Position numbers and translations under genes: made by a program. Below the pieces are notes generated by a model, which had not been told where the DNA came from, searched no databases, and saw only the letters and a program-made list of their open reading frames with translations. DNA of 64,000 bases from Prevotella melaninogenica (lineage in GTDB: Bacteria > Bacteroidota > Bacteroidia > Bacteroidales > Bacteroidaceae), in assembly GCF_018128065.1 (NCBI RefSeq), contig NZ_CP072359.1, positions 1,364,001-1,428,000 of the forward strand, written 5' to 3'. Below, piece by piece: positions 9,339 through 18,183 of the stretch (positions are counted from its first letter, which is position 1; every line of letters starts with the position of its first letter).

Positions 9339-11315
9339 ATGTTAAGCAAAGAAGAATTATTAGAAAAAAACGTTTCTGAGCTTGAAGCAATTGCTCAGAG
9401 CACTGGTGCTGCCTATTCACCTGGAGATGATAAGGACAAGCTCATTTATGCTATCCTTGACCGGCAAGCAGAAGAGGCAGGTACAGCACATCCCTTAGAA
9501 TCAAAACGTAAGCGTACCAGAATAGCACGAAAGGATACCGACAGGGTTTATTCGGTGCATGGTGAAGAAGGGGAAAATTTCGATGTACAAAAGAATAAGA
9601 ATACGGCTATAAGCCAGCCCTCACTATTCAAAGAACTACCTGAGGTAAAGAAAGAGTTGCCTGAGGAGAAGAAAGAAAAGACTGAAGAGAAGTCACCAGA
9701 AGAGATATTAGCATCCATTCCTAAGCATCGCGGTCGAAAATCTAAGGCTGAATTAGAGGCTATTGCTGCTGCAGAAGCTGCTCTTAAAGCAAAGGAGGAA
9801 GAAGCACAGCAGGTGAAAAAGACTGCTGAGGAGACACCAGTAGAGAATGTAGAACCATCTGCTCCAGAGGATTTTATCCCAGAAGATCAATTCTCTAACG
9901 TACCAACGCAGGATGAAGGGGAAGGTAAAGAAGAATTATTAGCACGCCTTCAAGAGAAGGTAAACGCCCACAACATGAATATGGAACCTGCTGGTTACCC
10001 GGTTCTACCTGCTGGTATATGGACTGGTGACCCAGGAGATGGCACTGATTTTATTCCTGTTGTTGACCTACCAATAGAGGATCAGGGTATTGTTCCAAAC
10101 TATGATATGTTTGATCAACCTACAACTCCAACGCAAATGCCATCAACTCCTATCTTTGATAATGCTCCAGTTGCTAATAATGCGAACTATGATTTCTCTG
10201 ATATTATCAAAGCGAATGGTGTTCTTGAGGTAATGCCTGATGGGTATGGCTTCCTCCGCTCAAGCGATTATAACTACTTGTCATCACCTGATGATGTATA
10301 TATTGCAAACAATCAGATTAAGCAGTTTGGCTTAAAGACAGGTGATGTTGTGGAATGCCACGTACGTCCACCACATGAGGGTGAGAAATATTTCCCACTG
10401 ACAAGTATTGATAAAATTAACGGTCGTAATCCTTCTGAGGTTCGTGACCGTATTCCTTTTGAACATCTTACTCCGCTTTTCCCTGATGAGAAGTTTACCC
10501 TCTGTGGTGATCCTCGCACAACCAACCTTTCAACACGCATTGTAGATCTCTTCTCACCAATCGGTAAGGGGCAGCGTGCTTTGATTGTTGCACAGCCTAA
10601 AACGGGTAAGACCATTTTAATGAAGGACATTGCGAATGCTATTGCAGTCAACCATCCAGAGGCTTACTTGATGATGCTCTTGATTGATGAACGTCCAGAG
10701 GAGGTTACGGATATGGCACGCACTGTAAATGCTGAAGTCATTGCTTCAACATTTGATGAGCCAGCAGAACGCCACGTCAAGATTGCTGGTATTGTATTAG
10801 AAAAGGCAAAGCGTATGGTTGAGTGTGGTCATGATGTCGTTATTTTCCTTGATTCCATCACCCGTTTGGCACGTGCCTATAACACCGTAGCACCAGCATC
10901 TGGAAAGGTGTTGACTGGTGGTGTTGATGCTAATGCCTTACAGAAACCAAAACGTTTCTTCGGTGCTGCTCGAAATATTGAGGGTGGTGGCTCTCTTACT
11001 ATCATTGCAACAGCCTTGATTGACACTGGCTCTAAGATGGATGAGGTTATCTTCGAGGAATTCAAGGGTACAGGTAACATGGAGTTACAGCTTGATCGCA
11101 GCTTGAGCAATAAGCGTATCTTCCCAGCTGTCAACTTGGTTGCATCAAGTACTCGTCGCGATGACCTCTTACAGGATCGTACAACACTCGACCGTATGTG
11201 GATTCTTCGTAAGTACATTGCTGATATGAATTCTATTGAGGCTATGAACTCTATCCACGATCGTATGAGACGTACAGCAAACAATGAAGAGTTCCTATTG
11301 TCTATGAATGATTAA
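9339..11315 (+). CDS. rho: Transcription termination factor Rho with large inserted linker
   Basis: Rho is a hexameric RNA-dependent ATPase that ends transcription. The 658 residues are much longer than the roughly 420 of E. coli Rho. An N-terminal helical SAP-like module (1-45) is followed by a linker of about 240 residues rich in Lys, Glu, Pro and Gln. After that come the OB-fold RNA-binding domain (about 290-360, with GYGFLRS) and the ATPase: Walker A AQPKTGKT (418-425), Walker B DVVIFLD (499-505) and the R-loop region [21 protein letters not shown]. Such linkers are known in Bacteroidota Rho, where one in Bacteroides has been reported to be disordered and to drive phase separation. It is a monocistronic unit. 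Confidence 0.97.
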   Translation: MLSKEELLEKNVSELEAIAQSTGAAYSPGDDKDKLIYAILDRQAEEAGTAHPLESKRKRTRIARKDTDRVYSVHGEEGENFDVQKNKNTAISQPSLFKELPEVKKELPEEKKEKTEEKSPEEILASIPKHRGRKSKAELEAIAAAEAALKAKEEEAQQVKKTAEETPVENVEPSAPEDFIPEDQFSNVPTQDEGEGKEELLARLQEKVNAHNMNMEPAGYPVLPAGIWTGDPGDGTDFIPVVDLPIEDQGIVPNYDMFDQPTTPTQMPSTPIFDNAPVANNANYDFSDIIKANGVLEVMPDGYGFLRSSDYNYLSSPDDVYIANNQIKQFGLKTGDVVECHVRPPHEGEKYFPLTSIDKINGRNPSEVRDRIPFEHLTPLFPDEKFTLCGDPRTTNLSTRIVDLFSPIGKGQRALIVAQPKTGKTILMKDIANAIAVNHPEAYLMMLLIDERPEEVTDMARTVNAEVIASTFDEPAERHVKIAGIVLEKAKRMVECGHDVVIFLDSITRLARAYNTVAPASGKVLTGGVDANALQKPKRFFGAARNIEGGGSLTIIATALIDTGSKMDEVIFEEFKGTGNMELQLDRSLSNKRIFPAVNLVASSTRRDDLLQDRTTLDRMWILRKYIADMNSIEAMNSIHDRMRRTANNEEFLLSMND

Positions 11316-11383
11316 TGAAATCAAACTATTGAGCTTGCTTACTTTTTGAAAATAGAGCAGATTTATAGTTTCAAGTAAATAAC

Positions 11384-11440
11384 AAAAGTGTATCAAAAGT
11401 ATGAAACAATACTGTTTCCTTTTGATACACTTTTTTGTTT
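11384..11440 (+). terminator. Strong terminator after rho
   Basis: A perfect 16-bp stem (11384-11399 with 11419-11434) encloses a second 6-bp hairpin (GAAACA/TGTTTC, 11403-11418) and runs into TTTTTTGTTT. The A-rich left flank means it may also act on the opposite strand. Confidence 0.9.
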
Positions 11441-11509
11441 ATATGCTGTTTCTAACAAACAGAAATCTCCTCTTTTGTCCTGATTTTTCACACTCTCTTT
11501 TTTCAAGGA

Positions 11510-11602
11510 GTGCTTAATAGCACTTGAATTAACGCCCAAATGACTTGTAAAAGATGCCCTTTTGAACTCTTACTAACGCCCTTTTGAAGTCCAATTAAGC
11601 AC
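11510..11602 (+). repeat. 22-bp periodic GCCC-type intergenic array, copy B
   Basis: The element is bounded by perfect inverted ends, GTGCTTAAT (11510-11518) and ATTAAGCAC (11594-11602). Internal unit starts at 11512, 11534, 11556 and 11578 are exactly 22 bases apart. It lies between the ends of rho and kdsB. This is the most regular of the four copies. Confidence 0.88.
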
Positions 11603-11761
11603 CTTTTATTTCATGAGTCTGTAACAGATTGATGCTTAGTTGGTTATGAAAGTCGAAAAATATACCGTTTTATGATGTTTTTAACGGTAGGTTAATGGTT
11701 TTATTTGTAATAAATTTTCTTATAAAAAACACAGCTTTCTTCTTTCATAATCTGTTTTCTT

Positions 11762-11802
11762 TTGTCCGAGCGCACCTTAAAAAGTAGACTGCGTTCGGAC
11801 AA
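11762..11802. other. Hairpin between rho and kdsB gene ends
   Basis: TTGTCCGAgCGCA (11762-11774) pairs with TGCGtTCGGACAA (11790-11802) with one G-T pair. No T-run follows on either strand, so it is not a standard terminator, though it sits 67 bases past the kdsB stop. A smaller ACCGTT/AACGGT hairpin lies at 11664-11688. Confidence 0.45.
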
Positions 11803-11869
11803 GAGTATCTGATGTAGTCCTAAAGTTGTATTGATCTAAAGGTTGATGCTTGTGCCTCCAATTTTTGAT

Positions 11870-12610
11870 TTATAGGTTGGAAAGTTTTTCTTCAGCACGC
11901 TGGAGGTCTTCTGGGGTGTCAATACCGATTGTTTCTACATCCGTAAGACCTACTTTTATCTTATATCCGTTCTGTAACCAACGAAGTTGTTCAAGGCTTT
12001 CAGCCAATTCAAGTGAAGACTGTGGGAGACGACTTACTTCTCGAAGTACTTCTGCTCGATAAGCATAGAGTCCGATATGCTTGAGAAATGGGAAATGTAA
12101 GAGCCATTCTTTGCTTTCTTTACCACGTACAAAAGGAATAACCGAGCGAGAGAAATAGAGTGCATAACCATCGTTGTCGAGGACAATTTTAGGTGAGTTA
12201 GGATTCTCCACAGCCTCCATTGATTCAAAAGGTTTGCCAAGAGTTGCTATTTGTGTACGTGGGTCGTCAAAGCATTGCATAACTGTTTCAAGCTGACTTT
12301 TCTGTATAAAAGGTTCGTCACCTTGTATGTTGATAACAATATCAAAGTCTCCACCTATCTTCTCAAGGGCTTCACAAATTCTGTCAGTACCACTCTGATG
12401 GTCGGTACGAGTCATCACAGCCTTACCTACAAATGCCTTTACTACGTTGTAGATACGCTGGTCGTCTGTGGCAACAAAGACATCTGCCATCACACTACTT
12501 ACTTGTCTGTAAACATGTTCTATTACAGTTTTTCCTCCAAGTATTGCTAAAGGCTTTCCGGGAAAGCGTGAAGAGTTATAGCGAGCAGGGATGATTCCAA
12601 TAAATTTCAT
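11870..12610 (-). CDS. kdsB: 3-deoxy-manno-octulosonate cytidylyltransferase (CMP-KDO synthetase)
   Basis: KdsB couples CTP to KDO, giving CMP-KDO for the inner core of lipopolysaccharide. The 246 residues are normal for the family. The nucleotidyltransferase loop is at the N-terminus (IIPARYNSSRFPGKPL), with QSGTDRICEAL and VINIQGDEPFI marking the CTP/Mg site and HIGLYAYR further on. A kdsC-type phosphatase gene is close by on the other strand, so two KDO steps are encoded within 2 kb. Confidence 0.95.
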   Translation of the reverse strand: MKFIGIIPARYNSSRFPGKPLAILGGKTVIEHVYRQVSSVMADVFVATDDQRIYNVVKAFVGKAVMTRTDHQSGTDRICEALEKIGGDFDIVINIQGDEPFIQKSQLETVMQCFDDPRTQIATLGKPFESMEAVENPNSPKIVLDNDGYALYFSRSVIPFVRGKESKEWLLHFPFLKHIGLYAYRAEVLREVSRLPQSSLELAESLEQLRWLQNGYKIKVGLTDVETIGIDTPEDLQRAEEKLSNL

Positions 12611-12666
12611 ACGTTTATCTATCTATTTTAAGTTATTATACTGTACAATGAACGTATCAGTTTGCA

Positions 12667-12674
12667 CAAAAGTA
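12667..12674 (-). promoter_or_regulatory. Promoter -7 box of kdsB
   Basis: TACTTTTG on the minus strand, 56 bases before the kdsB ATG. No clear -33 box. Confidence 0.5.
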
Positions 12675-12728
12675 GTAAATCTTTATTAAAAAGGCGATGA
12701 CTTTCTGACATATTTCCTTTAAAATTAT

Positions 12729-12736
12729 TAAATTTG
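12729..12736 (+). promoter_or_regulatory. Promoter -7 box almost on the DUF2520 start codon
   Basis: TAAATTTG ends only five bases before the ATG at 12742. Transcription would begin at or within a few bases of the start codon, giving a leaderless or near-leaderless message. Confidence 0.5.
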
Positions 12737-12741
12737 TTGGC

Positions 12742-13554
12742 ATGATGAAAGTTACATTGATTGGAGCTGGCAATCTCGCCACACAGTTAGGTAAGTCGTT
12801 GAAGAATGCTGGTGTAGTTATCAGTCAGGTATATAGCCGTACTGAAGTATCTGCAAAGGCATTAGCTGAATTACTTGAAACAGAATGGTTAACGGATGTT
12901 TCTAAACTTCACGACGAGGCTGATATTTACATCTTTTCAGTGAAAGATAGTGTTCTCTGCGAGTTGATTTCAGAGGTTTGCAAGGGTAGGGGAGATAAGC
13001 TCTTTCTCCATACAGCAGGCTCTATGCCTATGCATTGTTTTGAGGGAAAGGCAAAACGTTATGGTGTTTTTTACCCTATGCAGACTTTTTCTAAGGCGAA
13101 GGATGTAAGTTTTAAGAATATTCCTGTGTTTATAGAGGGTAATTCGGTAGAAACAGAAGAGGTTATTAGAAGTCTTGCCAATAAACTTTCTAAGCGTGTA
13201 ATAACGCTGTCCTCAGCAGATAGAAAGTATCTACACTTAGCTGCTGTTTGGGCTTGTAACTTCACAAATCACTGTTATTCTGTTGCTTCTGATATACTTG
13301 ATGAGCATGGTATTCTGTTTGATGTTATGTTGCCGTTGATTGATGAAACAACTGATAAGATTCATAGAATAAGTCCAAAGGAGGCACAGACTGGACCTGC
13401 TGTGCGTGGTGATAGGAACGTGATGAACCAACAATTGGAGTTAATGAATGATAGGGTAGATTTGCAGGAACTTTATCGGTTGCTTTCAAAGGGTATCAAT
13501 CCACTCGTAGATAGCCCTATTTTAAACGATAAACGGATTAATAATAAACTCTAA
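12742..13554 (+). CDS. Rossmann-like and DUF2520 domain protein
   Basis: The 270-residue protein starts with a dinucleotide-binding fold (VTLIGAGNLATQLGKSL, residues 4-20) and continues with the mostly helical DUF2520 domain (about 125-260). The overall layout is like pyrroline-5-carboxylate reductase or 6-phosphogluconate dehydrogenase relatives. An NAD(P)-dependent redox role is likely, but the substrate is unknown. A second ATG directly follows the first (12745). It heads a run of co-directional genes (kdsC, maf, rlmH), 60 bases before kdsC. The same neighbour order, DUF2520-HAD-Maf, is common in Bacteroidales. Confidence 0.85.
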   Translation: MMKVTLIGAGNLATQLGKSLKNAGVVISQVYSRTEVSAKALAELLETEWLTDVSKLHDEADIYIFSVKDSVLCELISEVCKGRGDKLFLHTAGSMPMHCFEGKAKRYGVFYPMQTFSKAKDVSFKNIPVFIEGNSVETEEVIRSLANKLSKRVITLSSADRKYLHLAAVWACNFTNHCYSVASDILDEHGILFDVMLPLIDETTDKIHRISPKEAQTGPAVRGDRNVMNQQLELMNDRVDLQELYRLLSKGINPLVDSPILNDKRINNKL

Positions 13555-13614
13555 TAAATACGTGTAATACGTTATAATATAGAGATTTAAACTTTTACTT
13601 GAAAGTATATATTT

Positions 13615-14133
13615 ATGATAAACTACGATTTGCAAAAGATAAAGGCTATAATCTTTGATGTTGATGGTGTGCTGTCAGATTGTACCATTCAGATGGATGA
13701 AAATGGAGATCCGCTTCGTACGATTAATATTAAAGATGGTTATGCTATCCAGTTGGCTGTTAAGCATGGCTTACAGCTTGCTATTATGACTGGTGGACAT
13801 AATGAGAATGTTCGTTCACGCTATGAGTATCTTGGTGTTAAGGATATTTACGTTAGCTGTTCTATGAAGATACGAACCTGGGAAGAGTTTCTTAAGAAGT
13901 ATGATTTGAAAGAGGATGAAATCATATATGTAGGTGATGATATTCCTGATTACGAAGTGATGAAACGTGCTGGCTGTCCTTGTTGTCCGAAAGATGCTTG
14001 TACTGAAATCAAGGAAATCTCAACCTATATCAGTGATTGTAAGGGTGGACATGGTGTTGCACGTGATATTCTTGAGCAGGTGATGAAGGCCCAAGGGAAA
14101 TGGGTGTTGAACGAAAAGGCTTTTGGCTGGTAA
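13615..14133 (+). CDS. kdsC: KDO-8-phosphate phosphatase (HAD superfamily)
   Basis: KdsC removes phosphate from KDO-8-P, the step before CMP-KDO formation. The 172-residue protein has the C0-type HAD layout without a cap: motif I FDVDGVLSD (near residue 14), motif II MTGGHN, a conserved Lys in the middle part and motif III YVGDDIPDYEVM. This length and the DVDGVLSD motif fit KdsC rather than larger HAD phosphatases. It lies in the DUF2520-kdsC-maf-rlmH run and near kdsB on the other strand. Confidence 0.9.
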   Translation: MINYDLQKIKAIIFDVDGVLSDCTIQMDENGDPLRTINIKDGYAIQLAVKHGLQLAIMTGGHNENVRSRYEYLGVKDIYVSCSMKIRTWEEFLKKYDLKEDEIIYVGDDIPDYEVMKRAGCPCCPKDACTEIKEISTYISDCKGGHGVARDILEQVMKAQGKWVLNEKAFGW

Positions 14134-14144
14134 AATGTAATCTA

Positions 14145-14708
14145 ATGAAACATATTATACTTGCAAGTAATTCGTCACGTAGACGTGAACTTTTAGCTGG
14201 ATTAGACTTAGATTTTGAGGTAAAAGTGTTGCCTGATATAGATGAATCTTATCCTGATAACCTACCTGTGGCTGAGGTGGCTGGCTATATCGCTCGTAAA
14301 AAGGCAGTCCCCTATTGTGCGTTGATAGGGGAGATCGACCTTGTTATTACGGCCGATACGGTGGTAATTGTTGGCAATGAAGTACTTGGAAAACCAAAGG
14401 ATGCGAAGGATGCCCATCGTATGCTTCAACTGATTAGCGGTAGAACGCATCAAGTAATCACGGGTGTTTGCTTGTTGACAACTGGTAAGGAACATTCTTT
14501 TTCTGTGACAACTGATGTAACTTTTAAGCAGCTATCAGATGATGAAATCGCCTATTATATAGAGCATTACATGCCTTTCGATAAAGCTGGAGCTTATGGT
14601 ATCCAAGAATGGATTGGATATGTAGGAGTAACATCTATCAATGGAAGCTACTTTAATGTTATGGGATTGCCTGTACAAAGATTGTGGGAAGAACTAAAGA
14701 AGTTTTAA
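14145..14708 (+). CDS. maf: Maf-like nucleotide pyrophosphatase
   Basis: Maf proteins hydrolyse non-canonical or modified nucleoside triphosphates (dTTP/UTP or m7GTP type) and affect septum formation. The ATG at 14145 gives 187 residues beginning MKHIILASNSSRRRELL, the family start. An upstream in-frame ATG at 14100 lies inside kdsC and is not used here. Other landmarks are ITADTVV, GKPKDAKDAHRML, SGRTHQVITG and DKAGAYGIQ. It follows kdsC by 11 bases and precedes rlmH by one base, so the three are co-transcribed. Confidence 0.92.
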   Translation: MKHIILASNSSRRRELLAGLDLDFEVKVLPDIDESYPDNLPVAEVAGYIARKKAVPYCALIGEIDLVITADTVVIVGNEVLGKPKDAKDAHRMLQLISGRTHQVITGVCLLTTGKEHSFSVTTDVTFKQLSDDEIAYYIEHYMPFDKAGAYGIQEWIGYVGVTSINGSYFNVMGLPVQRLWEELKKF

Positions 14709-14709
14709 G

Positions 14710-15180
14710 ATGAAAACCATTCTTATCCTTGTCGGGAAAACGCAAAATAAGATTTTTAAAGTTGGTATAGATGACTATGTCAATCGTATTGAGCATTATA
14801 TGCCGTTTAGTCTTACGACAATTCCAGAATTGAAAAATACGAAAAGCCTTTCAGAAGATCAACAAAAACAGAAAGAAGGTGAACTGATTTTGAAAAAAAT
14901 TCAGCCATCTGATACTGTCGTATTATTAGATGAACATGGTTCGGAATTTCGCTCGATTGAATATGCTAAATGGTTAAAACAAAAACAAAATGCAGCCCGT
15001 CGACTTGTTTTTGTTATTGGCGGACCATATGGTTTCTCCCCAGATGTTTATGCTCGTGCCAATGATAAAATCTCATTATCACGTATGACTTTTTCGCATC
15101 AGATGGTTAGACTCATATTTACAGAACAACTTTATCGAGCTTGTACGATTATTAAAGGTGAACCATATCACCATGAATGA
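14710..15180 (+). CDS. rlmH: 23S rRNA pseudouridine-1915 N3-methyltransferase
   Basis: RlmH methylates pseudouridine 1915 in helix 69 of 23S rRNA, using SAM. The 156 residues match the family's usual length. The SPOUT-fold knot is marked by VIGGPYGFS (about 106-114), ISLSRMTFSHQM and the C-terminal IIKGEPYHHE. It is the last gene of the operon, with one base between it and maf. Confidence 0.95.
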   Translation: MKTILILVGKTQNKIFKVGIDDYVNRIEHYMPFSLTTIPELKNTKSLSEDQQKQKEGELILKKIQPSDTVVLLDEHGSEFRSIEYAKWLKQKQNAARRLVFVIGGPYGFSPDVYARANDKISLSRMTFSHQMVRLIFTEQLYRACTIIKGEPYHHE

Positions 15181-15199
15181 TTTTCATTTTGCTATATTA

Positions 15200-15280
15200 T
15201 GCCATTGTGTTTACGCCCAGCACGAGTTGTGCTGTTGGTAAGCACCATGCGTGTTGAGACCGTACACAGAATGTGTTTAC
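15200..15280 (+). repeat. 22-bp periodic palindrome array, site 1
   Basis: Three short palindromes have centres at 15226, 15248 and 15270, exactly 22 bases apart: CAGCAC-N5-GTGCTG (15218-15234), AGCAC-N5-GTGTT (15241-15255) and ACACA-N3-TGTGT (15264-15276). A half unit lies at 15201-15214. The array sits between the ends of rlmH and gph. Confidence 0.8.
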
Positions 15281-15370
15281 CGCGTTTAATATAATGATAG
15301 TTATGATAAATAAGATTTATAAGACTCTTATTATCTTCCCTTAATAAGTAGAATGAATAAGAGTGATTAT

Positions 15371-15402
15371 CATCTATGAATGACATTATGCATTCATAGA
15401 TG
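15371..15402. other. Perfect 12-bp hairpin between rlmH and gph
   Basis: CATCTATGAATG (15371-15382) and CATTCATAGATG (15391-15402) are exact inverted copies with an 8-base loop. No T-run flanks it. A second ACTCTTATT/AATAAGAGT pairing (15324-15364) encloses the left side. It may end or protect the convergent rlmH and gph transcripts. Confidence 0.55.
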
Positions 15403-15425
15403 ACAAGGAAGAAGAGTGAAACGTA

Positions 15426-16070
15426 TTAATCACTAAGAATTTCTGAAGGTTTGTCAACGAATATCGTACCACCATGTTTAATTAAGTAATCTTTATCACG
15501 GAATCCCCATAGTACACTGATGCATGGCAGATCACAATTTTTAGCCGTCATTATATCCACATCACTGTCACCAATATATACAGCATTATCCTTTGAAGCA
15601 CCTAATTGTTTAAGAGCTTCTAACACAGTGTCAGGTGCTGGCTTCTTTCTAATGCTATCTCGCTCTCCTATTGCTACTTCAATCGTATCGGGGAAGAAAT
15701 GTTTTGCAAGTTCTTGTGTTGCAGCATAGAACTTATTACTTACAATAGCAAGTTTTTTGCCACGACGTTTTAATTCACATAATAATTCAGGAATCCCTTC
15801 GTATGGACAGGTTGTGTCAAGATTATGCTCCATGTAATGTTCACGAAACTTGCCGTAAGTTTCTTCAAACTTAGGATTATTAATACCATTAGGGATAGCA
15901 CGTTCCATGAGTAGTTTTACACCATTTCCCACAAACATACGTACCTCCTCTACTGTTCTTTCAGGCATCCCTGCCCAGCGAAGTGCATAGTTTGTACTTG
16001 CTGCCAAGTCGTCTAAAGTGCTCAGCAGCGTGCCATCTAAATCAAATATATAAGTTTCAAAATCTTTCAT
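15426..16070 (-). CDS. gph: HAD hydrolase, phosphoglycolate phosphatase-like
   Basis: The 214-residue protein has the HAD core with an alpha-helical C1 cap. Motif I is FDLDGTLLST (near residue 7), motif II VSNKF, the Lys is in RKKPAPD, and motif III is YIGDSDVDIM. This fits the Gph subfamily, which removes phosphate from 2-phosphoglycolate, though related enzymes act on other small phosphates. An upstream ATG at 16094 falls inside the -7 box (16092-16099), so the start is taken at 16070. It converges with rlmH. Confidence 0.8.
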   Translation of the reverse strand: MKDFETYIFDLDGTLLSTLDDLAASTNYALRWAGMPERTVEEVRMFVGNGVKLLMERAIPNGINNPKFEETYGKFREHYMEHNLDTTCPYEGIPELLCELKRRGKKLAIVSNKFYAATQELAKHFFPDTIEVAIGERDSIRKKPAPDTVLEALKQLGASKDNAVYIGDSDVDIMTAKNCDLPCISVLWGFRDKDYLIKHGGTIFVDKPSEILSD

Positions 16071-16091
16071 TATTCTTTTGTTTGCTTCTGA

Positions 16092-16099
16092 CAAAAATA
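16092..16099 (-). promoter_or_regulatory. Promoter -7 box of gph
   Basis: TATTTTTG on the minus strand, 21 bases before the ATG at 16070. It decides against the upstream ATG at 16094. Confidence 0.55.
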
Positions 16100-16195
16100 C
16101 ACAATAATACAGACAAAAGGTTATCTTTTCTCTTAAATTTCAAAAAAGAAGTAATCAAATTCGCAAGTCATTGCTCGTTTTGTGCTTTAAAATTG

Positions 16196-16203
16196 TAACT
16201 TTG
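16196..16203 (+). promoter_or_regulatory. Promoter -7 box of mltG
   Basis: TAACTTTG lies 26 bases before the mltG ATG; a TTG at 16171-16173 is 22 bases upstream. It is divergent from the gph promoter. Confidence 0.55.
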
Positions 16204-16229
16204 CACCTCGGATATATAATGTAATAACG

Positions 16230-17264
16230 ATGGTAAAATCTAAAGGAAAGAACAAAGGGACAACATCCCGCTGGATTATTGTTACTATTTTTGCGGTATT
16301 AGCGGGTGTAGCATACTTTCTATTCTTCTCGGGAATGTCTCGCACAGGAAAGGAGAATTATGTTCTCATTGATGAAGATGATAATATAGACTCTGTATAT
16401 ACTAAGCTTCAACCAATCTCAACTCCTCAAGGTTTTTGGGTCTTTAAGCAACTTGCGGGTATTATGGGATATGCTGATAAGATTCGCCCTGGTAGATTTG
16501 TAGTGGGTTCTTCGGGTTCTCTCCAGACCTCACGTCATATTATTAATGGGCTTCAGGCACCTGTGACTGTTACGATTAGATCAGTAAGGACCATAGAAGA
16601 CCTTGCTACAGATGTGAGTAAAAAGTTGATGTTTACACGTGCAGAACTTCTGTCACGTCTTAAGTCAAAGGAAGTTTGCAAGAAATATGGTTTCACAACA
16701 GAAACAATCCCTGCAATGTTTATTCCTAATACGTACGACTTCTATTGGAACACTTCGGTTGACAAGTTCCTCGATAAGATGAGTGAAGAAAATAAGAAGT
16801 TCTGGAACTTTGAACGTAAAGAGAAGGCTAAGCAGGCTGGTTTTACGGAAAGTGAAATTGTGACGCTTGCAAGTATTGTTGACGAAGAAACGGACAATGA
16901 AGCAGAAATGCCAAAGATTGCAGGTATGTATATCAATCGTCTACATATTAAAATGCCGTTGCAAGCGGATCCAACAATTAAATTTGCAACAAAGAATTTT
17001 GCTGCTCATCGTATCTATCAGAAATGGTTAACGATTGATAATCCATATAATACCTATAAGTATCGTGGTCTTCCTCCTGGACCAATTCGTATTCCCTCAG
17101 TGGCAGCGATTGATGCTGTGCTGAATTATGTTCATCATGATTATATCTATATGTGTGCTAAGGAGGATTTTAGCGGCACACATAACTTTGCTAAGACATA
17201 CGAAGAACATCAAGTGAATGCTGCAAAGTATGCTAAAGCATTGAATGAACATGGTATTAACTAA
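16230..17264 (+). CDS. mltG: Endolytic murein transglycosylase MltG (YceG-like)
   Basis: MltG cuts nascent peptidoglycan strands and helps set their length. The 344-residue protein has one N-terminal membrane anchor (about residues 14-34) and an extracytoplasmic YceG domain. The catalytic Glu lies in TLASIVDEET (around residue 217), followed by the conserved MPLQADPTIKFA and YNTYKYRGLPPGPI. The C-terminus has the usual FSGTHNFAKTYEEH. It is a single gene between divergent gph and a convergent pseudouridine synthase gene. Confidence 0.93.
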   Translation: MVKSKGKNKGTTSRWIIVTIFAVLAGVAYFLFFSGMSRTGKENYVLIDEDDNIDSVYTKLQPISTPQGFWVFKQLAGIMGYADKIRPGRFVVGSSGSLQTSRHIINGLQAPVTVTIRSVRTIEDLATDVSKKLMFTRAELLSRLKSKEVCKKYGFTTETIPAMFIPNTYDFYWNTSVDKFLDKMSEENKKFWNFERKEKAKQAGFTESEIVTLASIVDEETDNEAEMPKIAGMYINRLHIKMPLQADPTIKFATKNFAAHRIYQKWLTIDNPYNTYKYRGLPPGPIRIPSVAAIDAVLNYVHHDYIYMCAKEDFSGTHNFAKTYEEHQVNAAKYAKALNEHGIN

Positions 17265-17298
17265 GAAGGGGTTTGTTTACTTATAGCCAAATATGCAT

Positions 17299-17970
17299 TT
17301 AGAATTTACCAATAGCTTGCCAGAGATTATCCTTTGGCAAGGGTGATTCTATGCAAATATTCTCTTTTGAGACAGGGTGAATAAACTCAATGCGATGGCT
17401 CAATAAACAGATACTACCATCTGGGTTAGAACGCGGAGCACCATATTTTAAGTCACCTTTTATAGGGCAGTCCATGTTAGACAGTTGACAACGAATCTGA
17501 TGATGGCGGCCCGTCATCAAGTTAATCTCTAATAATGTGTAACGGTCTGACTGGTTGATTACTTTATAATGTAAAATTGATTTCTTAGAAGTTGGTACCT
17601 GATGGTTATAAGCGTAACTCTTATTTTGTCGCTCATTACGTACAAGCCAGTCGATTAGTGTAGCTTCCGATTCAAGTGGTGGACGTGTTACAATAGTCCA
17701 ATAAGTTTTATGTATCTCCCCATTGCGGAACATATTATTAAGCCTTGTGAGTGCTTTTGACGTTTTTGCAAAGACGACTAAGCCTGCTACAGGACGATCC
17801 AGCCTATGTACAATACCTAAAAACACATTGCCAGGTTTCTGGTATTTCTTCTTTATCCATTGTTTGACAATCTCTGATAAAGGTTCGTCACCTGTTTTAT
17901 CGCCTTGAACTATCTCGCCTGCTTCTTTATAGACGATGATGATATGGTTATCTTCGTAAAGTACTTCCAT
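17299..17970 (-). CDS. RluA-family pseudouridine synthase without S4 domain
   Basis: The 223-residue enzyme would turn a specific uridine in rRNA or tRNA into pseudouridine. The catalytic Asp is in VHRLDRPVAGLVVFAKTS (about residues 55-72), and the later landmarks TGRHHQIRCQL and LLSHRIEF are typical of the family. The N-terminal S4 RNA-binding domain of RluC/RluD is missing, as in RluA and TruC-like members, so the exact target base cannot be assigned. The gene ends 34 bases from mltG on the opposite strand. No promoter match was found. Confidence 0.88.
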   Translation of the reverse strand: MEVLYEDNHIIIVYKEAGEIVQGDKTGDEPLSEIVKQWIKKKYQKPGNVFLGIVHRLDRPVAGLVVFAKTSKALTRLNNMFRNGEIHKTYWTIVTRPPLESEATLIDWLVRNERQNKSYAYNHQVPTSKKSILHYKVINQSDRYTLLEINLMTGRHHQIRCQLSNMDCPIKGDLKYGAPRSNPDGSICLLSHRIEFIHPVSKENICIESPLPKDNLWQAIGKF

Positions 17971-18131
17971 AGTAAGAAATGCCTTATAGAGTTCTAAAAT
18001 AAAAGATTATCGGTATTAACAATTATAGAGAAACAGCTTAATAAAGTCTTTTGTCTGAAGTGTATGTGTTAGTAGAAATGTCTAACCTACTTATTTTAAT
18101 GAGTCAAAGAGATTTATATAAGCAAAATAAT

Positions 18132-18180
18132 TTCTTCCCTCCCTACCCTTTCGGCGTTACGATATGGAGGGAGGGAAGAA
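18132..18180 (-). terminator. Terminator of fabG
   Basis: A perfect 13-bp stem pairs TTCTTCCCTCCCT (18132-18144) with AGGGAGGGAAGAA (18168-18180). On the minus strand it starts three bases past the fabG stop and is followed by ATTATTTTG. Confidence 0.8.
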
Positions 18181-18183
18181 GCT

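Noticed and set aside
15195..15285. The palindrome arrays considered as CRISPR
   Set aside because: The 22-bp period leaves only 5-8 bases between palindromes, with no unique spacers and no cas genes in the window.
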